Below, one piece after another: positions 8,908 to 17,745 of a stretch of 64,000 bases of DNA (the stretch's first letter is position 1; every line of letters starts with the position of its first letter). Made by a program: the position numbers and the translations under genes. Source of the stretch: an uncultured Flavobacteriales bacterium. GTDB taxonomy: Bacteria > Bacteroidota > Bacteroidia > Flavobacteriales > Schleiferiaceae. The DNA is taken from assembly GCA_913055685.1 (NCBI GenBank), contig CAJXKC010000001.1:558001-622000 (forward strand), in the 5' to 3' direction. A model generated the notes under the pieces. That model was not told where the DNA came from. It did no database searches and worked only from the letters and a program-made list of their open reading frames with translations.

Positions 8908-8925
8908 ATTATATTCAAGGCTTTA

Positions 8926-8933
8926 TACCTTTG
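8926..8933 (+). promoter_or_regulatory. Candidate -7 element for the DUF4175 gene
   Basis: TACCTTTG fits TAnnTTTG and lies 17 bases before the DUF4175 start codon, which would give a leader of only about 10 bases. No -33 box is evident. Confidence 0.4.
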
Positions 8934-8950
8934 AAGATTCAATAATAGCT

Positions 8951-11900
8951 ATGAGCGGATTAGACTTATTAAAACAAAAGCTAAATGCATACACAAAAGC
9001 CTATTATAAGCAAAGAGCTTTAAAGGGTTTGGTATTGTGGCTGGGCGTTTTAGTAAGTGCCTTTATAGTGCTTTCCTTGGCGGAGTATTTTTTCCGTTTT
9101 GAGAGTGGTACGCGTAGCATGTTATTTTGGACCTATCTGGGTCTTTTTAGCCTCTGGTTTATTGCTCAGGTTTTGGTACCGCTTATGCGGATGAAGAGCC
9201 TTATAAAAGGGATTAGTTTAGAAGATGCGGCCAAGCAAATTGGAGAGAGGGCAGAAGGTATAGATGATAAAATTCTCAACGCACTGGGATTATCGAAACT
9301 TATTGAAGGAGACCAGAGCTTGGTTTTGGCAGCAATAAATCAGAAGGCTGAGTCTTTAAGAAATCTAGACTTTAAGTCTTTTGTCGATTTTAAAGCGGTA
9401 AGAAAGGTCTTACCCTATGCTTTGGCGCCTTTAATCCTGGTCCTAGCTTTTAGCCTTAGTGAAAAAGGCAGGGAAGTTTTAAAAAGCTCCCAACGGGTGG
9501 TTTTGTATAATGAAGACTTTCGCCCACCGGCTCCTTTTCGTTTTCTTTTGGAAGAAGAAGTTTATAAGGTTGAAGAAGGGGAAAGCCTTAGTGTTCCTGT
9601 AGAGCTTGAGGGAGACTTGATACCGAAGCGCCTTAACGCCCAGATCGGCGGTTTAAGCTTTCCTGCCATAAAGCTGGGGGAAGGAAAATGGCGAATTGAT
9701 TTAGAGCAGGTGCAGGTTGACCAGTCTTTGCGCTTTGAAGCACTAGGCTATGAAAGCAAAGCGATTCGAATAGAAGTTATAGAAAGTCCAAAGCTTAGTG
9801 CTTTACAAGTTCATGTGCAGCCTCCAAGGTATACCGGACTAAAACCCTATGAAGCGGCATTAAGTCCAGAGACAAGGGTAGCGGAAGGATCTCAAGTGGA
9901 GTTAAAAGCTATCGGCCTTAAGGCAACAAAAAGTTTCGAGCTTGTGAAGGATGATGGTAGTCTGTCATTTAAAGATGCAGTTCTGAGCTTCAAGGCAAGT
10001 GAAAGTTTTAAGTATGACTTGAAGGCGGTTGGTAATGAAATTGAAAAAACAGTTTTAAAGGGAGCGAGCCTTATTTTAATAAAGGATCAGAAACCAGAAA
10101 TTAATGCAAGCTATTTAGAGGATAGTCTAAAGGAAAATCACTTTTGGGTCGATTTGGAATACTCGGATGATTATGGGGTTTCTAAATTAGAAAGGGTAAT
10201 CGAATTTGATCAAAAAAGAATAGTGAAGGGCATAAAGGTTGGCCAAAGGGTCGATCGACTGCTCTTAGATACAATTAAGCCAACAGAGGGCTTCTTACGC
10301 GTTTTTTATCGGGTTTGGGACAATGATGCTGTAAATGGCGCGAAATACCGAGAGAGCGAATCTGTGAGGGTCAAATTTTTGAGTGAAGAAGAGCGAGCTC
10401 AAGAAATTAAGAAGGGCTTAAGTGGTTTTGGTGAGCAGATGCTAGAACAAAAAAAGAATCGTAAAGATTTTCAAGAGAGTTTGGAAGAGGTTAATCGTGC
10501 TTTTAACGAGAAAAAGTCTTTGGCTTGGCAAGATCGTGAGGAAATAAAAAACTTGCTTGATAAGATGAAGCAGAACGAGAAAGTGCTTCAAGAGAAGAAA
10601 GAGAAGTTGGAAAAGAGCTTAGAGAAAATCGATGAGCTACCGGAGGAAAAGGAAAGTTTAAAGGAGCGACTCAATGAAATGACCGAAGCAGAAAAGGAAC
10701 TCGAAAAGTTGCGCGAGGAAATTGAGAAATTGATGGACGAGCTTAAGCTGGACGAAATGCAACAAAAGCTGAAAGAGCTACAGCAGGAGAACCAGGAGCA
10801 AAACCGACGCGAACAAAGGCTGGATGATTTATTGAAGGATCTTATGTTTCAGCGCGACCTATTAAAAGAAGCTCAGAAGCTTAAAGATTTGTCGGAGCAA
10901 CTAAAGGAGCTTTCGGAGCGCAAGGATGAAAGTAGTGCCGAACAACAAGACTTGAAGGATGAGCTGTCGGAAAGCCTGTCTAAGTTGAATGAGATGGCTC
11001 AGGAGAACAAGCAATTGGAGGATAAGATAAGCTCCGAAGATTTTCAAAAGGCCGCTACAGAAGCCGAGCAAAATATGCAGGAAGCGCAAGAAAACCAGGA
11101 AAGCGGGGACAGTGATGCTGCGAATGAAAACCAAGAAGATGCGTCTGAAAGCGCCCAAGAAATGTCAGAGTCGCTCCAAAGTCTTATGGCTTCTATGCAA
11201 AAACAGGCGCTAGAGCTTAATATGGAGAGCTTACGGAGAATATTAGAAAATTTGAAGCAGTACAGTAAAGATATCGAGGCCAGTGGTCTGGCGATTCAGT
11301 CTTTGGGCGATCAAGACCCTCGTTTCAGAGACCTCTTAAAAGAGCAAAGCAGACTAAGAGCGGGCTCAGAAGTTATAAAAGACAGCTTAATTGTTCTTAC
11401 CGAAAAGGCGCCGCAGGTAAAAGACGATGTCTTTAAGGAGCTTAGGGATATGCAGAATGCTTTGGTTAAGGCTCAGGCTGAGCTCCAAGAACAGGGCATT
11501 GCCAAGGCTAGTACTGAGCATCAATATAGTATGATGGCCGCCAATAACTTGGCTTTAATGCTTGATGAAAGCCTTCAAAATATGATGAGCATGATGGCCC
11601 AAAAGCAGAAGGGAAATCAAAATTGCGAGAAGCCGGGTAATGGTAAACCAAAACCAGGGCAAATGTCGGAGAAGATGTCGCAGATGGGACAGAAGGTGGA
11701 TAAGCTCCAAAAGGGGTCTAAAGACGGTAAAGGAAAAGAAGGTAGTCAGGGTAAACAGATAGCAGAAATATTAGCTGAGCAAGAAGCCCTGCGGCAGATG
11801 CTGCAAGGAATGGAAGAAGGAGAATCCGGTAATAAAGGCCTGAAGCCGAAGCTGCTTGAAGATTTAGATAAAATGGAGGATGCTTTATTGAATGAGAATG

Positions 11901-12139
11901 TTGCTGAGGTGAAGGAACGCTTTAAACGTATAGAGACGCGTCTCTTGGAAAGCGAGAAGGCGATGGAGGAGCGTAAACAAAAAGAAGAGCGTCAGGCTGA
12001 GGAAGGGAAGGGTCAGATTATGAAAGACGGAAATCCCATTCCTGGCGAGAGAAGGGATAAGAAAAATCAGCCGGATCCATATTGGCGAAAAAAGCTGAAA
12101 CTTAATAATTTCTACTATGAGCTCCAGCGCAAGGATTAA
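8951..12139 (+). CDS. DUF4175 family membrane protein with long coiled coil
   Basis: 1062 residues. Two hydrophobic helices sit near 25-48 and 57-78 and a third near 154-168. A beta-rich domain follows (about 190-470). Then comes a long Glu/Lys/Gln/Leu heptad region (about 470-740) with runs such as KEKLEKSLEKIDELPEEK, and a Met/Gln-rich helical tail. This architecture is that of DUF4175 proteins of Bacteroidota and some Alphaproteobacteria; the function is unknown. The last 23 bases overlap the ybeY start, implying translational coupling. The low-complexity tail makes homology searches noisy. Confidence 0.8.
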   Translation: MSGLDLLKQKLNAYTKAYYKQRALKGLVLWLGVLVSAFIVLSLAEYFFRFESGTRSMLFWTYLGLFSLWFIAQVLVPLMRMKSLIKGISLEDAAKQIGERAEGIDDKILNALGLSKLIEGDQSLVLAAINQKAESLRNLDFKSFVDFKAVRKVLPYALAPLILVLAFSLSEKGREVLKSSQRVVLYNEDFRPPAPFRFLLEEEVYKVEEGESLSVPVELEGDLIPKRLNAQIGGLSFPAIKLGEGKWRIDLEQVQVDQSLRFEALGYESKAIRIEVIESPKLSALQVHVQPPRYTGLKPYEAALSPETRVAEGSQVELKAIGLKATKSFELVKDDGSLSFKDAVLSFKASESFKYDLKAVGNEIEKTVLKGASLILIKDQKPEINASYLEDSLKENHFWVDLEYSDDYGVSKLERVIEFDQKRIVKGIKVGQRVDRLLLDTIKPTEGFLRVFYRVWDNDAVNGAKYRESESVRVKFLSEEERAQEIKKGLSGFGEQMLEQKKNRKDFQESLEEVNRAFNEKKSLAWQDREEIKNLLDKMKQNEKVLQEKKEKLEKSLEKIDELPEEKESLKERLNEMTEAEKELEKLREEIEKLMDELKLDEMQQKLKELQQENQEQNRREQRLDDLLKDLMFQRDLLKEAQKLKDLSEQLKELSERKDESSAEQQDLKDELSESLSKLNEMAQENKQLEDKISSEDFQKAATEAEQNMQEAQENQESGDSDAANENQEDASESAQEMSESLQSLMASMQKQALELNMESLRRILENLKQYSKDIEASGLAIQSLGDQDPRFRDLLKEQSRLRAGSEVIKDSLIVLTEKAPQVKDDVFKELRDMQNALVKAQAELQEQGIAKASTEHQYSMMAANNLALMLDESLQNMMSMMAQKQKGNQNCEKPGNGKPKPGQMSEKMSQMGQKVDKLQKGSKDGKGKEGSQGKQIAEILAEQEALRQMLQGMEEGESGNKGLKPKLLEDLDKMEDALLNENVAEVKERFKRIETRLLESEKAMEERKQKEERQAEEGKGQIMKDGNPIPGERRDKKNQPDPYWRKKLKLNNFYYELQRKD

Positions 12140-12551
12140 ATGGTTGGGAGCGGTACCTGAATGGCTGAGTTCGCGCAAAGCGGCGGTTGAAAACTGGCTA
12201 ATTGATAAGAGCAAAGAGCGGGGTTATGGTATTCGTACGCTTTCCTATACCTTTTTAAATGATCAGGATATTGAGGAACTTAACACACGCCTTCTTAAGC
12301 ATGCCTATCCAACTGACATTATCACCCTAGATCATAGTGAGGGTCGAAAGAACTTAAAGGTAGAACTATACCTTGGCATTGAGCAGATTCAGACCTACGC
12401 AAGTGCAAATAGGCTGCCATTTGAAGAGGAGCTTTGCCGAGTCCTGGTACACGGATTACTTCATTGTATGGGTTGGGACGATCATAGTATAGAGGATAAG
12501 AATGAAATGCGTAAGGAAGAAGATTTATGTTTACTTTCGCGGCCCAAATAA
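12117..12551 (+). CDS. ybeY: Endoribonuclease YbeY, rRNA maturation factor
   Basis: 144 residues. YbeY is a zinc-dependent RNase acting in 16S rRNA 3' maturation and late 70S quality control. The C-terminal metal site reads HGLLHCMGWDDH (residues 112-123): His112 and His116 are in place and the third ligand His123 is one residue farther on than in the usual HGxLHLxGYDH, a spacing seen in some Bacteroidota members. The conserved HAYPTDIITLDHS precedes it. The chosen ATG lies within the DUF4175 gene (23-base overlap); no later ATG is available before the conserved core. Confidence 0.9.
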   Translation: MSSSARIKWLGAVPEWLSSRKAAVENWLIDKSKERGYGIRTLSYTFLNDQDIEELNTRLLKHAYPTDIITLDHSEGRKNLKVELYLGIEQIQTYASANRLPFEEELCRVLVHGLLHCMGWDDHSIEDKNEMRKEEDLCLLSRPK

Positions 12552-12572
12552 TTGAAATTCAGTTTTATATAC

Positions 12573-12588
12573 TGTTTCACGTGAAACA
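12573..12588. promoter_or_regulatory. parS-like ParB-binding site 1
   Basis: TGTTTCACGTGAAACA is a perfect 16-base palindrome, identical to the parS consensus first defined in Bacillus subtilis and conserved across most bacterial phyla with chromosomal ParABS. It lies in the 43-base gap between ybeY and mnmG, ending 6 bases before the mnmG ATG. Two more copies differing at one base lie 1.4 and 1.9 kb away. Confidence 0.88.
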
Positions 12589-12594
12589 CTATTT

Positions 12595-14466
12595 ATGATT
12601 AATCAGGAATACGATGTTATTGTAGTTGGAGGTGGTCACGCAGGTGCGGAAGCGGCGGCAGCAGCGGCGAACCTGGGGGCAAAGACGCTATTGATTACCA
12701 TGAATTTGCAGACCATCGGCCAGATGAGCTGTAATCCTGCTATGGGGGGAATTGCCAAGGGGCAGATAGTGCGTGAAATTGACGCCTTGGGTGGACTGAG
12801 TGGCATCATAAGTGATAAAACGGCCATTCAGTTTAGAATGCTTAACCGCAGTAAGGGGCCGGCTATGTGGAGTCCCCGAGTACAGAGCGACCGTTGGCGC
12901 TTTGCGGAGGAATGGCGACTGGCTCTAGAGGCGATTCCAAACCTGGACTTTTTCCAGGATATGGTGGTTGATCTAGAGGTAAGTGGCGATAAGATAGTAG
13001 CGGTACATACCGGTATGGGTGTTCGGGTAAGGGCTAAGAAAGTGGTTTTAACGAATGGTACCTTCCTGAATGGATTAATTCATATAGGCGAGAAGAATTA
13101 CGGTGGTGGTCGTGCCGGTGAGAGAGCGGCAACTGGTATTACCGAACGTTTGGTAAAATTGGGTTTTGAATCGGGCCGTATGAAAACTGGTACGCCCCCC
13201 AGAGTGGATGGTCGTAGCCTGGATTATTCCAAAATGGAGGAGCAGAAAGGCGATGATAAGCCGGAAAAGTTTTCTTTCTCGAAGGAGACACGTGCTCTAG
13301 ACAAGCAGCGAAGTTGCTACATAACCTATACTAGCGAGGATGTGCATGAAGCCTTAAGGGAGGGTTTTGACCGCAGTCCTATGTTTAATGGGTCTATAGA
13401 AAGTTTAGGTCCAAGATATTGCCCTTCTATTGAGGATAAGATTAATCGTTTCGCGGATAAAGATCGACATCAGATTTTTGTAGAACCTGAAGGTTGGAAC
13501 ACGGTAGAGATTTACGTGAATGGCTTTAGCACCAGTTTACCTCAAGAGGTTCAGGAAAAGGCCCTGCGAATGGTAAAAGGCTTTGAAAATGTGAAAATAT
13601 TCCGCCCGGGTTATGCGATCGAATACGATTATTTCCCACCAACACAATTAAAGCATAGCCTAGAGACCAAGTTGGTAGATGGACTTTATTTTGCGGGTCA
13701 GATTAATGGTACCACCGGATATGAGGAAGCGGCGAGTCAGGGTTTAATGGCGGGTATCAATGCGGCACGGGCGGTCAAAGAAGAGGACGCCTTGGTTTTA
13801 AGTCGGGATAGCGCCTACATAGGCGTTTTGATAGACGATTTAATTACTAAGGGTACCGAGGAGCCTTATCGGATGTTTACTTCAAGAGCGGAGTATCGCA
13901 TCCTTTTGCGGCAGGATAATGCCGACGAGCGATTAACGCCGGTAGGGCACGACATAGGTTTGGTGAGCGATGAAAGAATGAAGGAGTTTCACGTGAAACA
14001 AAGTAAAACAGAAGCCTTAAGTTCTTTTATAGGTGATTTATCAGTACGCCAGGAGGAAATAAACCCGGTCTTAGAAGAAAAGGGCCTTAGCCCAATAAAA
14101 CAGACAATGAAGTTTGATAAAATTCTGAGTCGCCCTCAGCTTAGTTTTTCAGACTTCACAGGAGTAGAGGCCTTGAAATCCTTCATTTTTGACAATGATA
14201 TCAAGGATGAGAATATTGAACAGGTTGAGATTGCTTTAAAATATGCAGGCTATATCACTAAGGAAAAGGAAAACGCCTCTAAGATTGATCGTTTAGAGCA
14301 TTTAAGTATTCCAAAAAACTTTGATTATACAAAATTGAAGTCCCTCTCGTATGAGGCGAGGGAAAAATTAATAAAACAACAACCTGCCACCATTAAGGAG
14401 GCTAAGGGAATTAGCGGGGTCTCTCCTGCGGATATTTCGGTTCTTTTAGTTTATATGGGGCGCTAG
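12595..14466 (+). CDS. mnmG: tRNA uridine-34 carboxymethylaminomethyl-modification enzyme MnmG (GidA)
   Basis: 623 residues. With MnmE it installs the cmnm5 group on U34 of tRNAs reading NNA/NNG codons, using FAD, glycine and methylene-THF. Visible features are the N-terminal dinucleotide fold VVGGGHAGAEAA (10-21), SCNPAMGGIAKGQ with the conserved Cys near residue 45, GTFLNGLIHIG, KTGTPPRVDGRS with a second conserved Cys-free active-site loop, GLYFAGQINGTTGYEEAASQG and the helical C-terminal domain that binds MnmE and tRNA. A parS-like palindrome lies before the gene, one is encoded within it (as EFHVKQ) and one sits over its stop codon. mnmG is origin-proximal in many bacteria. Confidence 0.96.
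   Translation: MINQEYDVIVVGGGHAGAEAAAAAANLGAKTLLITMNLQTIGQMSCNPAMGGIAKGQIVREIDALGGLSGIISDKTAIQFRMLNRSKGPAMWSPRVQSDRWRFAEEWRLALEAIPNLDFFQDMVVDLEVSGDKIVAVHTGMGVRVRAKKVVLTNGTFLNGLIHIGEKNYGGGRAGERAATGITERLVKLGFESGRMKTGTPPRVDGRSLDYSKMEEQKGDDKPEKFSFSKETRALDKQRSCYITYTSEDVHEALREGFDRSPMFNGSIESLGPRYCPSIEDKINRFADKDRHQIFVEPEGWNTVEIYVNGFSTSLPQEVQEKALRMVKGFENVKIFRPGYAIEYDYFPPTQLKHSLETKLVDGLYFAGQINGTTGYEEAASQGLMAGINAARAVKEEDALVLSRDSAYIGVLIDDLITKGTEEPYRMFTSRAEYRILLRQDNADERLTPVGHDIGLVSDERMKEFHVKQSKTEALSSFIGDLSVRQEEINPVLEEKGLSPIKQTMKFDKILSRPQLSFSDFTGVEALKSFIFDNDIKDENIEQVEIALKYAGYITKEKENASKIDRLEHLSIPKNFDYTKLKSLSYEAREKLIKQQPATIKEAKGISGVSPADISVLLVYMGR
13985..14000. promoter_or_regulatory. parS-like ParB-binding site 2 (inside mnmG)
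   Basis: AGTTTCACGTGAAACA matches parS at 15 of 16 positions; the inner 14 bases are a perfect palindrome. It is read through as codons for Glu-Phe-His-Val-Lys-Gln in mnmG, so the site has to be tolerated by the protein. Confidence 0.78.
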
Positions 14467-14480
14467 TTTCACGTGAAACA
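14465..14480. promoter_or_regulatory. parS-like ParB-binding site 3 (bridges mnmG stop and next start)
   Basis: AGTTTCACGTGAAACA, the same 15/16 match as the copy inside mnmG. Its first two bases are the last two of the mnmG TAG stop and its last base is the A of the next gene's ATG, so it fills the whole intergenic gap. Confidence 0.8.
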
Positions 14481-15361
14481 TGTTTGATTTAAAAAACTGT
14501 CCGATTTGTGACTCGGACCAGAAGCACGAGGTGCGCAAGGCACCTTATTATAGAGGAGAGAGAGAGCATTTCTCCATTGTCGAATGCGATAATTGCGGTT
14601 TTTGGTGGACCAATCCATCGCCAAGAGGGGAAGACTTGGCCGCTTATTATGAAAGCGACGATTATGTTAGTCACACCGATGGAAAGGGCGGCTTACTGGA
14701 CTTTGTGTATAGAACAGTAAGGTCTCGTGCGATAAAATCCAAGATTGCCTTGCTCAATAGGGCACAGTCTAATCGGAAGCTCCTGGTAGATTATGGAGCA
14801 GGGACCGGTGCTTTTCTAGCGGAAGCAAAAAATCAAGGCTGGCAGTCTATGGGATTCGAACCTTCGGAAGTGGCGCGAAGAAATGCGAAGAAAAAAGGTC
14901 TTGACCTACGGAGCCCCGAAAGTAGAGAAGAGCTAGAAGAGAACTCTGTAAGTGCTTTTACATTATGGCACGTCTTAGAGCATATTCCGGATTTAAACGA
15001 AACGTTAGCTTATTTTAATGGTCGTCTTATTAAGGGCGGAAGCCTCATCATTGCGGTCCCGAATCATGAGTCAGCGGATGCCGAGCATTACCGAAATCAT
15101 TGGGCGGCATTAGACGTGCCCTTGCATCTTTGGCACTTCGCAAAGAAAGATGTGCAAGCACTTGCGGATATGCATGGGTTTAGCTTAGATCAGATAGAAA
15201 ACATGCCTTTTGACAGTTTCTATGTTTCGCTTTTAAGTGAGAAGAATTTATGGGCAAAACAACGTCCTCTTCACGCATTCTGGCAGGGCCTAAAATCAAA
15301 TCTTAAGGGAGCTAAGTCAAAGAATATGAGCTCCTTAATATATGTTCTAAGGAAAAAATAG
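14480..15361 (+). CDS. Class I SAM-dependent methyltransferase with N-terminal zinc ribbon
   Basis: 293 residues. An N-terminal four-cysteine knuckle (Cys7-x2-Cys10 and Cys36-x2-Cys39 followed by GFWW) precedes a Rossmann methyltransferase core with motif I VDYGAGTG at 103-110, an acidic residue in GFEPSE near 127-132, WHVLEHIPD near 158 and a post-motif LIKGGSLIIAVPN. This layout (zinc ribbon plus Methyltransf_11/23-type core) is common in proteins acting on sugars or lipids; the substrate is unknown. The start codon touches a parS-like site. The gene ends 4 bases before the convergent holB gene. Confidence 0.8.
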   Translation: MFDLKNCPICDSDQKHEVRKAPYYRGEREHFSIVECDNCGFWWTNPSPRGEDLAAYYESDDYVSHTDGKGGLLDFVYRTVRSRAIKSKIALLNRAQSNRKLLVDYGAGTGAFLAEAKNQGWQSMGFEPSEVARRNAKKKGLDLRSPESREELEENSVSAFTLWHVLEHIPDLNETLAYFNGRLIKGGSLIIAVPNHESADAEHYRNHWAALDVPLHLWHFAKKDVQALADMHGFSLDQIENMPFDSFYVSLLSEKNLWAKQRPLHAFWQGLKSNLKGAKSKNMSSLIYVLRKK

Positions 15362-15365
15362 AGCT

Positions 15366-16502
15366 CTAGGCGGCCTTAATACGCAGGAGATTGCTGAATT
15401 TAAAAGAAGCGTCGGAAATAATAATTTTAACGTTGCCGTTCCTAGAAATATCGTAGATCGCTTTATCCAAAACCTCTAATGCCATAGAGGCATTTTTTAG
15501 ATGTAAAACAGAAGCGAAGCCATCCAGCTTAAAGGCCAATTTTTGGTATATAGGGTGAAGTGCTTTTTCGGATTTTACTTTCGCGCCAAGCGCAATTTGT
15601 AAGGTCTGTAAGAAAAAGCGCAAAGCTTCTTTTTGAGACTCTTTATCTAAGGCGTTAAACTCATCAACGAAGGCAAATATTTCTTGAACCTTGGCGCTGT
15701 AACAGCCTCTCATCCAGTTTTGAAAAAGCGCGCCATACTGCAGGTATCGCTCACTATCCTCTGCTATTTTTAGGGCATGGACTAGGTTTCCCTCTGCAAC
15801 ACTGGCTGCATTTTGAGCGCTCTCCCGTGAAAGGCCACGTGCTTCGAGATAATCTATGAGCTCCGATTCTTTTGGTCGAGGAATATATAGCTTCTGGCAG
15901 CGGCTAGTAATGGTTTGAAGAAGCTTTTCAGGGTCTTCACTTATCAATAAAATGATACTATCACCACTTGGCTCTTCTAAGGTTTTTAGCAATTTATTTG
16001 CCGCAGAAGGGTGTAAGTACTCTGGTAAATAAATGATTAAAAACTTGGCTTTACCAGCATAAGACTTCAGGTTTAATTTCTGAATAATCCTGCTACTTTC
16101 ATGTACGTTTATCTGGGCTTGTTTATTGCTAACCTCTAGGTTCGAAAGCCAATCACCCAATTCGAAAATGGGTCTTTCTGAGATAAAGTGCAACCAGTCT
16201 TTTAGAAAGAAATCACAATTTAAATTAGTGGGAGCGCCGGCTACTCGGGCAAAGGGAAAGCTGAAATGGAGGTCTGGGTAGCTAAGCTTTTCAAACTGCT
16301 TACAAGACCCACATTCGCCGCAACTATCATCTTCTCCCGGATTCTCACATGCTAAATATTGGGCATAGGCAAGGGCCAGGGCAAAGCTTGCCGTTCCCGA
16401 ACGCCCGTGGAAAAGCTGCGCATGACTATTTCGTCCGCGACGAACCGAGTCGAGAAGATGTTTTTTCTCTTCATAAAGACCGGGAATATCTTTTAATAGC
16501 AT
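15366..16502 (-). CDS. holB: DNA polymerase III delta-prime subunit
   Basis: 378 residues. The AAA+ fold of clamp-loader subunits is visible: HAQLFHGRSGTAS in the P-loop position without the canonical Gly-Lys-Thr, so this subunit probably does not hydrolyse ATP, as known for delta-prime. A zinc module CENPGEDDSCGECGSC follows, then FLIIYLPEYLHPSAANKLLKTLEEP and the sensor-1-like TSRCQKLYIPRP. It helps load the beta clamp. Monocistronic and divergent from pgk, 52 bases away. Confidence 0.9.
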   Translation of the reverse strand: MLLKDIPGLYEEKKHLLDSVRRGRNSHAQLFHGRSGTASFALALAYAQYLACENPGEDDSCGECGSCKQFEKLSYPDLHFSFPFARVAGAPTNLNCDFFLKDWLHFISERPIFELGDWLSNLEVSNKQAQINVHESSRIIQKLNLKSYAGKAKFLIIYLPEYLHPSAANKLLKTLEEPSGDSIILLISEDPEKLLQTITSRCQKLYIPRPKESELIDYLEARGLSRESAQNAASVAEGNLVHALKIAEDSERYLQYGALFQNWMRGCYSAKVQEIFAFVDEFNALDKESQKEALRFFLQTLQIALGAKVKSEKALHPIYQKLAFKLDGFASVLHLKNASMALEVLDKAIYDISRNGNVKIIISDASFKFSNLLRIKAA

Positions 16503-16554
16503 GCTTACAATTCTTTAAGGTGCGCAATGTAACTTCGCAGTAAAATTAAGATAA

Positions 16555-17745
16555 ATGGCAAGCCTAGATACATTAGACTTAAAGGGAAAGAAAGTTTTAA
16601 TTCGAGTTGATTTCAATGTGCCTCTTAATGAGGCAAGAGAGATTACCGATGATAGCCGCATGCAGGCGCATGTTCCCACGATTAAAACGGTACTTAGCAA
16701 AGGTGGGAAACCGATATTAATGTCTCATTTAGGACGCCCAAAAAATGGCCCTAGCCCAGAGCTATCTTTAAAGCACTTACAAACACATTTACAAGAGCTT
16801 ACCGGTGTAGACGTGCAGTTTATCAATGATTGCATTGGTGAGGAGGTAGAGCTTGTTGCTAATCAGCTTCCTGAAAACCAGATACTTCTACTCGAGAACC
16901 TGCGTTTTCATCCCGAGGAAACTAAGGGCGATGAAGCTTTTGCTGAAGCCCTTTCACGCTTAGCGGATGTATATATTAATGACGCTTTTGGAACTGCCCA
17001 TAGAGCACACGCTTCCACTGCGGTTATTGCAAAATATTTTGTCGGCAATAAGGCTTTTGGCCGAGTGCTTCAGAGTGAGATTGACAACGTAAATAAGGTT
17101 TTAAAAGGAGGAGAGAAGCCCGTGACCGCCATTGTAGGTGGGGCAAAGGTATCTTCGAAAATCTCAATATTGGAGAATCTTTTAGACCGTATCGATAATT
17201 TAGTGATTGGCGGTGGAATGGCCTTCACCTTTATCAAGGCCCAAGGCGGTAATACCGGAAATAGTCTTATCGAGGACGATTACCTTGAAACAGCCCGAAC
17301 AATTCTAAAGGCAGCCGCAGAAAAAAATGTGGAAATACTATTGCCGGTCGACTCGAAAATTGCCGATCAGTTTAGTAATGAGGCTGAAACTAAAATTAGC
17401 CCCTCTAATGACATTCCTGCAGGTTGGATGGGTCTGGATGCTGGCCCAGAGAGCATCAAGGCGCTAGAGGCCGTATTACTAAGCTCTAAAACAATTTTAT
17501 GGAATGGTCCCCTGGGAGTATTCGAGTTTGAGAACTTTTCGGCAGCCACTAAAGCAGCGGGTGAATTAATTGTTGAGGCCACAAAAAAAGGCGCTTTTAG
17601 CCTAGTAGGTGGGGGCGACTCCGTTGCAGCTATAAAGCAGTTTAATATGTCGGATGGGGTAAGTTATGTAAGTACCGGAGGAGGTGCTATGCTTGAATTC
17701 CTTGAAGGAAAGACTTTGCCAGGGATCCAGGCAATCCTAGACTAA
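16555..17745 (+). CDS. pgk: Phosphoglycerate kinase
   Basis: 396 residues, standard bacterial length. It transfers phosphate between 1,3-bisphosphoglycerate and ADP in glycolysis. Landmarks: VLIRVDFNVPLNE near 15-27 (substrate-binding Asp and Asn), the basic SHLGRPK near 58-64, LLENLRFHPEETKGD, AIVGGAKVSSKI at the start of the nucleotide domain, and the C-terminal GGGDSVAAIKQF phosphate-binding loop. TAACTTCG at 16530-16537 may be the promoter -7 element. Stop codons of pgk and the convergent cvpA gene interlock by 4 bases. Confidence 0.97.
   Translation: MASLDTLDLKGKKVLIRVDFNVPLNEAREITDDSRMQAHVPTIKTVLSKGGKPILMSHLGRPKNGPSPELSLKHLQTHLQELTGVDVQFINDCIGEEVELVANQLPENQILLLENLRFHPEETKGDEAFAEALSRLADVYINDAFGTAHRAHASTAVIAKYFVGNKAFGRVLQSEIDNVNKVLKGGEKPVTAIVGGAKVSSKISILENLLDRIDNLVIGGGMAFTFIKAQGGNTGNSLIEDDYLETARTILKAAAEKNVEILLPVDSKIADQFSNEAETKISPSNDIPAGWMGLDAGPESIKALEAVLLSSKTILWNGPLGVFEFENFSAATKAAGELIVEATKKGAFSLVGGGDSVAAIKQFNMSDGVSYVSTGGGAMLEFLEGKTLPGIQAILD

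Noticed and set aside
8877-8950. Divergent gltX/DUF4175 gap as replication origin, given the strand switch and nearby parS sites
   Set aside because: Only 74 bases, no DnaA-box cluster and no AT-rich unwinding region; it is explained by back-to-back promoters.
10901-12214. Minus-strand open frames of 85 and 109 codons within the DUF4175 gene
   Set aside because: They are Leu/Ile-rich antisense images of the Glu/Lys-rich coiled-coil codons.
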